Positions 28,816-36,862 of a DNA stretch of 64,000 nt are shown here, one piece after another. Made by a program: the position numbers and the translations under genes. Origin of the DNA: an uncultured Clostridium sp. (GTDB taxonomy: Bacteria; Bacillota; Clostridia; TANB77; CAG-508). Under the pieces are notes generated by a model, which had not been told where the DNA came from, did no database searches, and saw only the letters and a list, made by a program, of their open reading frames with translations. Each line of letters starts with the position of its first letter. The stretch's first letter is position 1. The stretch covers positions 100,880 to 164,879 of the forward strand of contig URYN01000003.1 of the NCBI GenBank assembly GCA_900552135.1, in the 5' to 3' direction.

Positions 28816-28844
28816 TTGCAAAAGATAACAAAAACATGTATAAT
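28816..28844 (+). promoter_or_regulatory. Promoter of spo0A
   Basis: TTGCAA (28816-28821) and TATAAT (28839-28844) with a 17-base spacer, about 45 bases before the GTG start. Confidence 0.7.
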
Positions 28845-28895
28845 ACGAAATGTAAAAAATTTACAGAGTACTTTAACGTATAGGGGGAAAAAATA

Positions 28896-29717
28896 GTGAA
28901 TAATAAAATAAGAGTATTAATTTCAGACGACAATAACGAATTTGCTAATACATTATCAAGTTTCTTAGAGAAGGATTCTGCAATTCAAATAATGGGAATT
29001 GCAAATGATGGAGAAGAAGCCTTAAAATTAATAGAAGAAATACAACCAGATGTGGTATTACTAGATGTAATAATGCCTCATCTTGATGGACTTGGAGTCC
29101 TTGAAAGAATAAATGCTATGAACTTAAACAACAGGCCAATATGCATAATGCTATCTGCTGTTGGACAAGACAAAATAACACAAAGAGCAATAGAACTTGG
29201 AGCTCAATACTATGTTGTAAAACCATTTGATATACAAGTTCTAATAAAAAGAATAAAAGAACTAAAAAATCTTGGACCAGTTACTCCAACCAGAAACAAC
29301 TATGTAATGAAAGAGCAAAAACAACAATACATAGAAATTCCTTATGGAGAAACAAAAAATGAAGAAGCATTAGAAGCACTTGTAACAAATGTAATTCATG
29401 AGGTAGGAGTTCCTGCACACATAAAAGGATACCAATATCTAAGAGAAGCTATAATGATGGTTGTAAATAATATAGATATAATAAACCAAATAACAAAACA
29501 GCTATACCCAGAAATAGCTCAAAAATATCACACAACGCCAAGCCGTGTAGAGCGTGCGATTCGCCATGCAATAGAAGTAGCTTGGGGCAGAGGAGAACCA
29601 GCCACAGTTGAGAATATATTTGGTTATACTGTATCTGCAAGTAAAGGAAAACCAACAAATTCAGAATTTATAGCAATGATAGCTGACAAGCTAAGATTAG
29701 AAATAAAGACTGCATAG
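28896..29717 (+). CDS. spo0A: Stage 0 sporulation master regulator Spo0A
   Basis: Response regulator that commits cells to sporulation. The receiver has the DDNNEF acidic pocket, phosphoacceptor Asp in VLLDVIMPHLDGLGVLE (about 56) and VVKPFD. The C-terminal Spo0A domain is unmistakable: HEVGVPAHIKGYQYLREAI and the recognition helix YHTTPSRVERAIRHAIEVAWGR is almost identical to other Spo0A proteins. The start is GTG behind AGGGGG. As in other Clostridia, no phosphorelay genes are next to it. Confidence 0.97.
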   Translation: MNNKIRVLISDDNNEFANTLSSFLEKDSAIQIMGIANDGEEALKLIEEIQPDVVLLDVIMPHLDGLGVLERINAMNLNNRPICIMLSAVGQDKITQRAIELGAQYYVVKPFDIQVLIKRIKELKNLGPVTPTRNNYVMKEQKQQYIEIPYGETKNEEALEALVTNVIHEVGVPAHIKGYQYLREAIMMVVNNIDIINQITKQLYPEIAQKYHTTPSRVERAIRHAIEVAWGRGEPATVENIFGYTVSASKGKPTNSEFIAMIADKLRLEIKTA

Positions 29718-29758
29718 AAATAAAATCAACAAAGAATAAAATAAAAGTCATAAAAAGG

Positions 29759-29792
29759 GAAGAAGTTACAAAAATGTAATTTCTTCTTTTTT
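29759..29792. terminator. Terminator between spo0A and the RHH gene
   Basis: GAAGAAGTTACA (29759-29770) pairs with TGTAATTTCTTC (29775-29786) plus a T tract; it sits between convergent genes. Confidence 0.8.
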
Positions 29793-29793
29793 A

Positions 29794-29970
29794 CTAATCA
29801 TCTAGATTTTTAAGCCCGTATTCTATTATTTGATTTATAACATTATTAAAGCTTAATCCATTTTTTTCGGCTAATTCGTTTATTTTATCGAATGTTGTTC
29901 CATTAATTCTAATAGTTCTAGTTATTGTATCATTAGATTTAGAGCTTTTAGAAATTTTAAATTTATTCAT
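29794..29970 (-). CDS. Ribbon-helix-helix (CopG/Arc-like) regulator
   Basis: 58 residues with an RHH fold: a basic N-terminus, the DNA-binding strand TITRTIRINGTTFDKI and two helices ending QIIEYGLKNLD. The GTG at 29979 overlaps the AGGTGA ribosome binding site, so the ATG at 29970 is chosen. It is divergent from the sortase-substrate gene, and three TGTACA motifs lie in the shared promoter region, so it probably regulates itself and the surface-protein/sortase pair. It could instead be a lone antitoxin, but no toxin partner is adjacent. Confidence 0.75.
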   Translation of the reverse strand: MNKFKISKSSKSNDTITRTIRINGTTFDKINELAEKNGLSFNNVINQIIEYGLKNLDD

Positions 29971-29988
29971 ATTAATCACCTAAATATA

Positions 29989-30056
29989 GTGTACACAAAA
30001 ATAATAATAAAATAAGTGTACAAAATGTGTACAAAAATAAAAATATGTGATATACT
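29989..30056. promoter_or_regulatory. Operator-promoter region with three TGTACA motifs
   Basis: TGTACA occurs at 29990-29995 (inside a perfect GTGTACAC palindrome), 30017-30022 and 30028-30033. The last two are 11 bases apart, one helical turn. The third also serves as a -35 hexamer, 17 bases from TATACT (30051-30056), so binding there would block the promoter. Confidence 0.55.
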
Positions 30057-30130
30057 TTCGGAGAGAAAGGGGGAAAATAATTTTTTACGGAGGAGGACGG
30101 CAAATTAAATATAGAAAAGGAGAATTTTAT

Positions 30131-31780
30131 ATGAAAAAAATAAAGTATGTGATATTTTTTGTAATCGTTAGCTGTATACTGTTTTTGTTTAATATAAGGG
30201 TATATGCTACAGAAAATCAAATTGATGATATTATGAATAGTATACCCAATACAATTGAAATTAATGATTCAAAATCAGAAAATGTAGAAGAGAAAATAAA
30301 TGAAATTAAAATTCCGGCGGAGTATGAAATAAAAATATTATCAACAGATAATTATTGGAGTGTACTAATTGGGATAAAAAAGAAAGATCAAGATGCTTAC
30401 TTGCAAGAGAAAGCAATTAGTGTAGAACATACATGTGATTTGATTGAAAAAATTTTAGAAATAATACCGGAGAACATAAATATAGATATCCCAGAAATTG
30501 AATATGATAATTACGAAAATTCTAATGAATTGCTTGAAAACGAAATAAAAAAACTTTTAAAAATTAATAAAATAGAGCAAGAAGATTTAGAAAAAAATAA
30601 TATAGAAGTTCATGCTTTCATTAATCCATTATATTCAAAAAATGGAGTAAAGTCTGCAGAAATCTATATTAAATATAATGATAGAAATGTTAGCAAAAGT
30701 AATAAGAATATAAATGTTATTTACAATAATACAAAGCAATTTAATAAACAAGACGAAGAATATATAAAGAAATTAAAAATTACAAATAATAAATATTATG
30801 AAGTAAGTTTAAATTATTTAAAATCTGATTATTCTGACTTATGGAAAGAAATAGCAGAAGAATATGAAAAACAGATAAATGACAAAGAAGTAAAGATTAA
30901 GGTTGAAATTGGAGCTGCAGGGCCAGAAGGTTATTTGAATCTGGGGGTAGATGGAAACATTTTATACGTAGGAATTTTCAAAAATGATATTTTGTATGAT
31001 ATAAGATGCTTGGAAATTAAGCTTTTTATACCAGTTATAAATGTTCCAAGTACAATAAATGAAGAAGGAATAAATGAATATATAATTAATGAAATAAAAA
31101 AATATTATCCTGATTTTGGTAAAAATATATATGAAATTTCAAAAGGAACAGGAAATTTAAGCCTTGATGATGGATATACAGTAAAATCTTCAACTGGATT
31201 AGATAGTTATATAATTGTAAGGAAGAATACAAAAACAACTTTAATTGATGAAGATACAGAAATAAAGATAGAAACAACTGTTGACTCTATTCCAGAAGAT
31301 ACGGAACTTGTAGTAAAGCAAGTTATAGATGAAAAAGAACTTAAGAATATTAAGAAAATGTTAGAAGAAAAAATTGTAAAATTTAAAGGATATAATATTT
31401 CGTTAATAAGAAACAATGTAGAAATACAACCAAATGGAAATGTAAAAGTTAGTTTACCAGTATCTGATTTAAATAGTGATAAAAATTTGGTAGTGTATGG
31501 AATAGATGGTGAAAAAATTCAAGAGTATAGTGTAGAAATAAATGATGGATTTGCTGTATTTACAACAAATCATTTTATGACTTATGTTTTAGGAGAAAGA
31601 AAAGAAGAAAATAATGTAGAACAAAAAGAAGAAAAAAATATAGAGAATACGGAAGAAAAGATAGAACATAAACTAGATAACACTCCAAAGACAGGAAATA
31701 ATGAAATAATTATTACTATGAGTTTAATATTAACAGTATTATCTACGATTGGAATAATAATTGTAAAAAGAATGAAATAG
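30131..31780 (+). CDS. Cell-wall-anchored surface protein (PKTG sorting signal)
   Basis: 549 residues with a signal peptide (hydrophobic core about 6-22, ending YATEN) and a C-terminal sorting signal: NTPKTGN, a hydrophobic helix and the basic tail VKRMK. The motif is TPKTG rather than LPXTG, consistent with a dedicated class B sortase encoded 30 bases downstream. The middle is a long, lysine- and glutamate-rich extracellular region with no enzyme motif; a ZU5/DUF-like beta domain near 400-480 is possible. The frame is open from 30047, but AAAGGAG fits the ATG at 30131. Role on the surface unknown. Confidence 0.8.
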   Translation: MKKIKYVIFFVIVSCILFLFNIRVYATENQIDDIMNSIPNTIEINDSKSENVEEKINEIKIPAEYEIKILSTDNYWSVLIGIKKKDQDAYLQEKAISVEHTCDLIEKILEIIPENINIDIPEIEYDNYENSNELLENEIKKLLKINKIEQEDLEKNNIEVHAFINPLYSKNGVKSAEIYIKYNDRNVSKSNKNINVIYNNTKQFNKQDEEYIKKLKITNNKYYEVSLNYLKSDYSDLWKEIAEEYEKQINDKEVKIKVEIGAAGPEGYLNLGVDGNILYVGIFKNDILYDIRCLEIKLFIPVINVPSTINEEGINEYIINEIKKYYPDFGKNIYEISKGTGNLSLDDGYTVKSSTGLDSYIIVRKNTKTTLIDEDTEIKIETTVDSIPEDTELVVKQVIDEKELKNIKKMLEEKIVKFKGYNISLIRNNVEIQPNGNVKVSLPVSDLNSDKNLVVYGIDGEKIQEYSVEINDGFAVFTTNHFMTYVLGERKEENNVEQKEEKNIENTEEKIEHKLDNTPKTGNNEIIITMSLILTVLSTIGIIIVKRMK

Positions 31781-31810
31781 AAATGTTATTTATAATAGAA
31801 AAGAGAAAAA

Positions 31811-32566
31811 ATGGCAAAGCATTATAAAAAAATCAAAATGAAAAAAATAATTATAATAGTATTATTTATTATTTTTAGTAGTTCATTAATAATTATTATA
31901 GAAAGAGTTATAACAGATAGTACAGCGAATAAACAGGTGAAAGAAATTTCAGGTGTGTTTGAAAATATGGCTGAGGAAAATAATGATAGATGTTTAGAAA
32001 TTGCAAAAATAAGAAATGAGTGGCAAGAAGTTGTAGGATGGCTTGATATCAGTGGAACAAAAATAAATTATCCAGTATGTCAGACAAAAGATAATGAGTA
32101 CTATTTAAACCATACATATAAAAATGAAAAAAATAAAAATGGTTCGCTGTTTTTGGATATGAGAGATTCTATTAATGAACAAGAACAAAATTTGCTTATC
32201 TATGGACATAGAAACAAATATGGACTTATGTTCGAAGATTTAATAAAATATGAAGATATGGAATTTTGGAAAGAAAATCCTATAATTAGATTTACGACAG
32301 AATCAACAGATGAGAAATATATGATTTTTTTAGTAGTAAAAACTAAGGTATATTATCAAGATGAAACTGATATTTTTAAATACTATAATTTTGCTAAGAT
32401 AAGAAGCAAGGATGAATATGATAAATATATAGAAGGAATGAAGAAAATATCTTTATATTCTACTAATATAGAAGCTAATTATGGAGAACAATTAATAACA
32501 TTATCAACATGTGAATATTCACAAGAAAATGGAAGGTTTGTTGTTGTTGCTAAAAAAATTAATTAA
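31811..32566 (+). CDS. srtB: Class B sortase
   Basis: Membrane-anchored transpeptidase that attaches proteins to peptidoglycan. One N-terminal membrane helix (about 12-30) is followed by the sortase barrel: VGWLDISGTKINYPV, catalytic His in LLIYGHRNK (about 132), catalytic Cys in TLSTCEYS (about 233) and Arg in GRFVVVA (about 241). These features and the long insertion before the Cys put it in class B. Its substrate is very likely the adjacent PKTG protein. Both genes should be controlled by the promoter with TGTACA motifs. Confidence 0.92.
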   Translation: MAKHYKKIKMKKIIIIVLFIIFSSSLIIIIERVITDSTANKQVKEISGVFENMAEENNDRCLEIAKIRNEWQEVVGWLDISGTKINYPVCQTKDNEYYLNHTYKNEKNKNGSLFLDMRDSINEQEQNLLIYGHRNKYGLMFEDLIKYEDMEFWKENPIIRFTTESTDEKYMIFLVVKTKVYYQDETDIFKYYNFAKIRSKDEYDKYIEGMKKISLYSTNIEANYGEQLITLSTCEYSQENGRFVVVAKKIN

Positions 32567-32642
32567 GTTATTATTTGCTCAAAATAATAAAAAAACAACA
32601 CATTATGCTTGGCAAAGCTGTGTGGTGTTAAAACATAAAATA

Positions 32643-32654
32643 TGTGATATCACA
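32643..32654. promoter_or_regulatory. TGTGATATCACA palindrome
   Basis: A perfect 12-bp palindrome within a nearly perfect 22-bp one (AAAT-TGTGATATCACA-ATTT type, one mismatch). It resembles a CRP/FNR-type operator. There is no known regulator for it here. Confidence 0.3.
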
Positions 32655-32787
32655 CATTTCTGTGGCTCTCATTTACACAATTATTATATACGTGTTACAT
32701 AGATTTATCAATTATTACTTGTGATAAATTAAACAATTATGTAGAGAAAAATGTCGAAAAGTTGTTTGGAAAAATCTTAAGAATACA

Positions 32788-32816
32788 TAGACAAACTATA
32801 AAAAATATATTATACT
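32788..32816 (+). promoter_or_regulatory. Promoter of the type I toxin-like gene
   Basis: TAGACA (32788-32793) and TATACT (32811-32816) with a 17-base spacer; predicted leader of about 80 bases with two small hairpins, GTGG-TTTG-CCAC and AAAGGC-TTA-GCCTTT. Confidence 0.55.
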
Positions 32817-32902
32817 AGTTGTTATAGGAAATGAGAATAAGCAGATGTGGTTTGCCACCTATACATACAAAGGCTTAGCCTTTAGAAATGGGGGGTGGTG
32901 CT

Positions 32903-33013
32903 ATGATAGAAGCATTTTTATTAGAAATAATATATTTACTTTTATTCGCTTTAATTGTCGAAACTATTATAGTATTTGCCTTAATTATAACTGTTTTATA
33001 TTTAAGCAAATAG
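32903..33013 (+). CDS. Candidate type I toxin: 36-residue hydrophobic peptide
   Basis: A one-helix peptide, MIEAFLLEIIYLLLFALIV and then VFALIITVLYLSK, with a GGGGGGTGG ribosome binding site directly upstream. Size, a short N-terminus with Glu, a hydrophobic body and a terminal Lys resemble the Fst/TxpA/holin-like toxin group. A promoter precedes it, a bidirectional terminator follows, and a consensus promoter on the other strand drives a convergent RNA. No toxicity can be inferred from sequence alone, and it could instead be a small membrane regulator. Confidence 0.55.
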   Translation: MIEAFLLEIIYLLLFALIVETIIVFALIITVLYLSK

Positions 33014-33017
33014 ACAA

Positions 33018-33104
33018 ATAAAAAACACATCTGTAATTTGACCATTGCGATGTGTTTTTTTCATCAAAAGGTGTCAAGCCACGTTTGTGGTTTCTCCATT
33101 TCCT
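33018..33104 (-). ncRNA. Candidate antisense RNA antitoxin
   Basis: Predicted from the promoter at 33111-33139 and the bidirectional terminator, giving about 85 bases. It overlaps the toxin mRNA only in the terminator. Its 5' part is complementary to TGTGGTTT in the toxin leader because the same octamer occurs in direct orientation at 32846-32853 and 33086-33093; GCCAC is likewise repeated (32854-32858, 33078-33082). This is the layout of RNA I/RNA II in the par locus of plasmid pAD1. Confidence 0.5.
33021..33060. terminator. Bidirectional terminator shared by toxin mRNA and antisense RNA
   Basis: AAAAACACATC (33021-33031) and GATGTGTTTTTT (33049-33060) form an 11-bp stem with A/T tracts on both sides. 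Confidence 0.8.
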
Positions 33105-33110
33105 AAAATT

Positions 33111-33139
33111 ATTATACAGTCATTTATATAAATTGTCAA
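33111..33139 (-). promoter_or_regulatory. Consensus promoter of the antisense RNA
   Basis: On the minus strand TTGACA (33139-33134) and TATAAT (33116-33111) are separated by exactly 17 bases. Confidence 0.8.
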
Positions 33140-33274
33140 TGTAAAATTTGGAAAAAGTGCACAAGGTTTGTGTCCTTATATGTAAAAATTAATATACATT
33201 TTAACAACATGTTCTATACGCGAATTTTAATATTTATTTTTAGATTCGTAAAAGTCATTCTATATTGATTTTAA

Positions 33275-33547
33275 TTACATTGCTTCTTTTTTTATGTGTT
33301 CATTATAGTATTTCAATTTTGTTGCTTGACCTCCACGAATGTGACGTTCTGCCTTATTTTCATCTAGAATTATTCTAACCTGAGAAGCTAGTGCAGGATT
33401 TATTTTTAAAAGACGTTCGCTTACGTCCTTGTGAACAGTCGACTTTGAAATTCCATATTTCTTAGCGGCACCTCGAACAGTATCTTTAGAATCTATAATA
33501 TAACGGGCTAAAACGATAGCTCTTTCTTCAATTGATAATCCAATCAT
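33275..33547 (-). CDS. spoIIID: Sporulation regulator SpoIIID
   Basis: Mother-cell transcription factor acting on sigma-E genes. 90 residues with the HTH DTVRGAAKKYGISKSTVHKDVSERL and the family's basic C-terminal region RHIRGGQATKLKYY. A GGAGG site precedes the ATG. It is divergent from the sporulation gene yabG. A sigma-E-like -10 (GCATACAAAT on the minus strand) is found about 65 bases upstream. Confidence 0.95.
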   Translation of the reverse strand: MIGLSIEERAIVLARYIIDSKDTVRGAAKKYGISKSTVHKDVSERLLKINPALASQVRIILDENKAERHIRGGQATKLKYYNEHIKKEAM

Positions 33548-33612
33548 TAGGAAACCTCCATTGCATCTTTTTGTTTAATACTATTCTTATCAAATAAAGA
33601 ATAGAACAAAAT

Positions 33613-33622
33613 ATTTGTATGC
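33613..33622 (-). promoter_or_regulatory. Sigma-E-like -10 element of spoIIID
   Basis: Minus strand reads GCATACAAAT, matching the sigma-E -10 consensus CATAcAnT. The -35 is less clear. Confidence 0.45.
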
Positions 33623-33710
33623 AGGCATTAAACCATGAGGTATGTGATAATAGAATAAATTATCTATGTAATATACTAGTTACAAAGTACTCACGTATTA
33701 CAAAATTCGA

Positions 33711-33720
33711 CATATAATAT
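33711..33720 (+). promoter_or_regulatory. Sigma-K/E-like -10 element of yabG
   Basis: CATATAATAT, with AC 16 bases upstream, fits AC-N16/17-CATAnnnTA. The same decamer precedes yunB. Confidence 0.4.
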
Positions 33721-33735
33721 ACAAGGTGAAGAAGT

Positions 33736-34564
33736 ATGAGATTGAAAAAAGGAGACATAGTTGGAAGACTATCATATAACAAAGATATTATATTTGTAAT
33801 AAGTGATATTATAAAAGTAAATAACAGAACGTGTGCTATTTTAAAAGGGTTGATAACCAGAATAGAGGCAGATAGTCCTATTGAAGATTTAGAATTAATA
33901 GAAGAAAAAAGGGTTATGGAACTTTTAAGAAAGTTTGAGCTTGAAATTGATGCAAGAAAGAAAAAAATGAAATCTTCCAAAAGCATTTTATTAGAAAATC
34001 AAGCTATGCAAAGAAAATATAGTGACCGTTATGGGAGCATATTACACTTAGACGGAGATAAAAAATACAGTGAAAAATCACAGAGATTTTATAGAAGTAT
34101 GGGACTAGATGTGGTAGTAAAAAATATTCCCGAAAGAAAACAGCCACAGATGATATATGGCTTATTAAGCAAATACAATCCCGATATATTAGTAATTACA
34201 CGGGCATGATGGAATGATAAAAAAAGGACATAATTTTGCAGACATATACAATTATAGAAATTCTAGATACTTTGTGGAATCTGTAATACGAGCGAGAGCA
34301 TGGGAAAGAGGAAAAAATAAAATGGCAATATTTGCAGGAGCCTGTCAAAGTTACTATGAGGCAATAATGAAAGCAGGTGCAAACTTTGCATCGTCACCTG
34401 CTAGAATATTAATAGATTTTAAAGATCCTCTGATAGTTGCAGAAAAAATAGCGATTACACCAAGTAACAGATATCTTACAATAAACGAAATTAAAGATGA
34501 ATTGAGAGATGGAGAAAATGGTGTAAGTGGAATTGGAACAATTGGAAAAAAGAGAATAAATTAA
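33736..34564 (+). pseudogene. yabG: Sporulation protease YabG, interrupted by a one-base frameshift
   Basis: YabG is a Cys protease that processes spore coat proteins. The first part (33736-34209) starts MRLKKGDIVGRLSYNKDI and stops just after DILVITRA; the second (34214-34564) resumes with MIKKGHNFADIYNYRNSRYF and includes the catalytic-region sequence IFAGACQSYYEAIMKAGANFASSP. Removing the C at 34201 restores ITGHDGMIKKG, the sequence expected in intact YabG. The site is not a long homopolymer and no slippery heptamer is visible. It is either a recent mutation, which would impair coat maturation, or a sequencing error; all other positions look intact. Confidence 0.85.
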
Positions 34565-34769
34565 TGAAAGAAATAAATAGAAATAGATTACAATGATAGA
34601 CGGAAATATGAGCAAGTGTATAGAAAAATTACGAGATGATAAATGTTAAATAATTGTATATGAAATAATGAGATAACAAAAAATGTAATAAAAATGTAAT
34701 AAATGAAATAAAACACATAGAACACTACTCTGACAACGGAAACAGCCAAACACCAACAACTGACACATT

Positions 34770-34798
34770 TTGACTTATTTTGCACAAGATGATATAAT
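34770..34798 (+). promoter_or_regulatory. Promoter of veg
   Basis: TTGACT (34770-34775), 17 bases, TATAAT (34793-34798). veg promoters are known as very strong sigma-A promoters. The rest of 34565-34829 holds no gene. Confidence 0.8.
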
Positions 34799-34829
34799 AA
34801 GGGCATCTTAAAGGAGTGGTGATATAAGC

Positions 34830-35135
34830 ATGATTTATCCAAACGACATTTCAAGTCTAAAGACTGATATTGAGGAAAAAGTGGGACAAAAGATAATCGT
34901 CAAAGGCTCTTTAGGGAGAAATAGACCATTTGAAAAAGAAGCAACACTAGAAAAAGTTTATCCAAGTATTTTCGTTGTAAAATATGATGAAAACCAAAGA
35001 AACGTAACATACAGTTACACGGACATATTAACAAGAACAGTTGAGCTACAAGTCTTTAACGGTCAAGAATATAGTCCAATACTTCCACCACAGATAGAAA
35101 CAAAGAAAAAAAGAAAAGCCTACGATATAGGCTAA
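34830..35135 (+). CDS. veg: Veg family protein
   Basis: 101 residues, a bit longer than the 86 of B. subtilis Veg. The core is KTDIEEKVGQKIIVKGSLGRNR, followed by RPFEKEATLEKVYPSIFVVKY and VTYSYTDILTRTVEL. In B. subtilis Veg stimulates biofilm matrix genes, but its molecular action is unclear. It follows a strong promoter and precedes a terminator, so it is monocistronic, and as in many Firmicutes it sits in a sporulation and housekeeping neighbourhood. Confidence 0.92.
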   Translation: MIYPNDISSLKTDIEEKVGQKIIVKGSLGRNRPFEKEATLEKVYPSIFVVKYDENQRNVTYSYTDILTRTVELQVFNGQEYSPILPPQIETKKKRKAYDIG

Positions 35136-35153
35136 AATATTAATAACTAAAAC

Positions 35154-35185
35154 AAAAAAGTTCCTAATTTAGGAATTTTTTTTTT
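35154..35185 (+). terminator. Terminator after veg
   Basis: An A-rich arm plus TTCCTA (35154-35166) pairs with TAGGAA plus a 10-T tract (35170-35185), three-base loop. Confidence 0.85.
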
Positions 35186-35256
35186 GCCTCAGAATATAAA
35201 TTAATTAGAATTATTCTAAATAGTGTAAATAATTTATTAAAATTGGAGGTAAAGTA

Positions 35257-36798
35257 ATGGGAATAAAATTATTAAAAAATAAATTATGCATAAATCAGAT
35301 AATTGCACAAAAAACAGAAAGATTTTCGGCTGAAGGAGATGAAATTGTACCAGACGTAAAACCAGATATATTGAGTGTAGTATCAACAAATGGTAGTATA
35401 TGCATATATAAGAAAGAAATATTGGAGGGAAGTTCATCTGCAAATACTAGAAAAGTAAAAATAGACGGCTGTGTAAACATATATGTAACTTATATTGCTG
35501 ATGACGAAAAATCGAGTCTGAGAGCCTTGAACACAACAATAGATTTTTCTAGAACAATTGAAATGAAAGATATAAAAACTGAAACTCAAATCGAATGTAA
35601 AACTGATTTAGAGAGTATAGATTGTAGAATATTAAATGGAAGAAAAATTAGTCTTAAGGCAAATATGCAATTAACCCTTATGGCCTGTGATTGTCAAAAC
35701 ATTGATTATATATCAGACATAGAAGACAAGAAAAACCTAGAACTACTAAGAAAACAGATGAGTATTAATACATTGGTTGGAAGCGGAACTACAAAGGTGT
35801 ACGCAAAAGACACAGTTCAAATAGAAAGTACAGACAATTTATCTGAAATAATGAAAGCAGAAATGAATCTGGTAAACAAAGAGAATAAAATTAGCTACAA
35901 CAAAGTTCTTACAAAGGCAGATGCAGTATTCAAAATAATGTACTTAACAGATGACGAGAGAATAAATACCTGCACTTCAACGGTTCCGATAATGGGATTC
36001 ATAGATATAGCAGACATTGCAGATGATAATCTATGCGATGTATCATATACACTTAGAAATATTCTAGTTAAACCATCAAATGTAGAAGAACATTCTGTGC
36101 AAGTTGAGGCCGAGATTGAAATACTATGCTTCGTATATAAAAAGCAAGAAATAAGCATGATACAAGATTTGTACAGTAGAACCATGGAATTAAAATATTC
36201 ACAAAAAGACATAAATATAATGAAAGAAAAAAACTACATAGATGAGACATTCAATTTTAGAAAAACAGAACAAGTACAAGAAATAGGAAGAGGAAAGATT
36301 TTAGATGTAGAAGTAAAACCTAATATCATAAGCTCTTCAACAGACAAGGGAAGAATATCATATAAAGGAGAAATAAATTTAAAGCTTATATATATAGAAG
36401 AATCTCAGAGATTAAATGTGAAAGATATAGTAGAACCATTTGAATTTAGCATGAGCAATTCTGAAATAGAAATAAAAGATAAAATGCAGACAAATATCGA
36501 AATAACCAAAAAAGATTTTGTATTAATGCCGGATGGGAATCTAGACATAAAAATAGACATGAGCTTTAAACTAAACATCGTAAAAGAAGCAACCATAAAT
36601 GTAATTGATGATATAGAAGAAACAAGAGCAAAAGATTCAAGTGCTTTTAGTATAGTAATATATTATACAAAACCTGGAGACACATTGTGGAACATAGCAA
36701 AAAGATTTGGAAGTACGGTTGCTGAAATAGTTAAAATAAATGAAATAGAAAATCCTGATGTAATAATGCCTGGAGAGCAACTATTTATTCCAAGATAA
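35257..36798 (+). CDS. SipL-like spore morphogenetic protein (DUF3794 + LysM)
   Basis: 513 residues with repeated DUF3794 domains (for example FSAEGDEIVPDVKPDILSV and the later IGRGKILDVEVKPNIIS) and a C-terminal LysM (YTKPGDTLWNIAKRFGSTV to GEQLFIPR). In Clostridioides difficile, SipL binds SpoIVA through LysM and anchors the coat. The same architecture and its position beside other sporulation genes support this role. It has a GGAGG site 9 bases from the ATG. The family is largely limited to Clostridia. Confidence 0.88.
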   Translation: MGIKLLKNKLCINQIIAQKTERFSAEGDEIVPDVKPDILSVVSTNGSICIYKKEILEGSSSANTRKVKIDGCVNIYVTYIADDEKSSLRALNTTIDFSRTIEMKDIKTETQIECKTDLESIDCRILNGRKISLKANMQLTLMACDCQNIDYISDIEDKKNLELLRKQMSINTLVGSGTTKVYAKDTVQIESTDNLSEIMKAEMNLVNKENKISYNKVLTKADAVFKIMYLTDDERINTCTSTVPIMGFIDIADIADDNLCDVSYTLRNILVKPSNVEEHSVQVEAEIEILCFVYKKQEISMIQDLYSRTMELKYSQKDINIMKEKNYIDETFNFRKTEQVQEIGRGKILDVEVKPNIISSSTDKGRISYKGEINLKLIYIEESQRLNVKDIVEPFEFSMSNSEIEIKDKMQTNIEITKKDFVLMPDGNLDIKIDMSFKLNIVKEATINVIDDIEETRAKDSSAFSIVIYYTKPGDTLWNIAKRFGSTVAEIVKINEIENPDVIMPGEQLFIPR

Positions 36799-36820
36799 AT
36801 GTCAGAAATATTAAACCTAG

Positions 36821-36830
36821 CATATAATAT
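36821..36830 (+). promoter_or_regulatory. Sigma-E/K-like -10 element of yunB
   Basis: CATATAATAT, identical to the decamer before yabG, 32 bases from the yunB start. A GTCAGAAATATT stretch upstream could supply the -35. Confidence 0.4.
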
Positions 36831-36862
36831 ATGAGCAATAACTTTTTTGAAAGGTTTAAATT

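Noticed and set aside
34201..34214. Programmed frameshift in yabG
   Set aside because: No slippery heptamer, and YabG is encoded in one frame elsewhere; a mutation or sequencing error is simpler.
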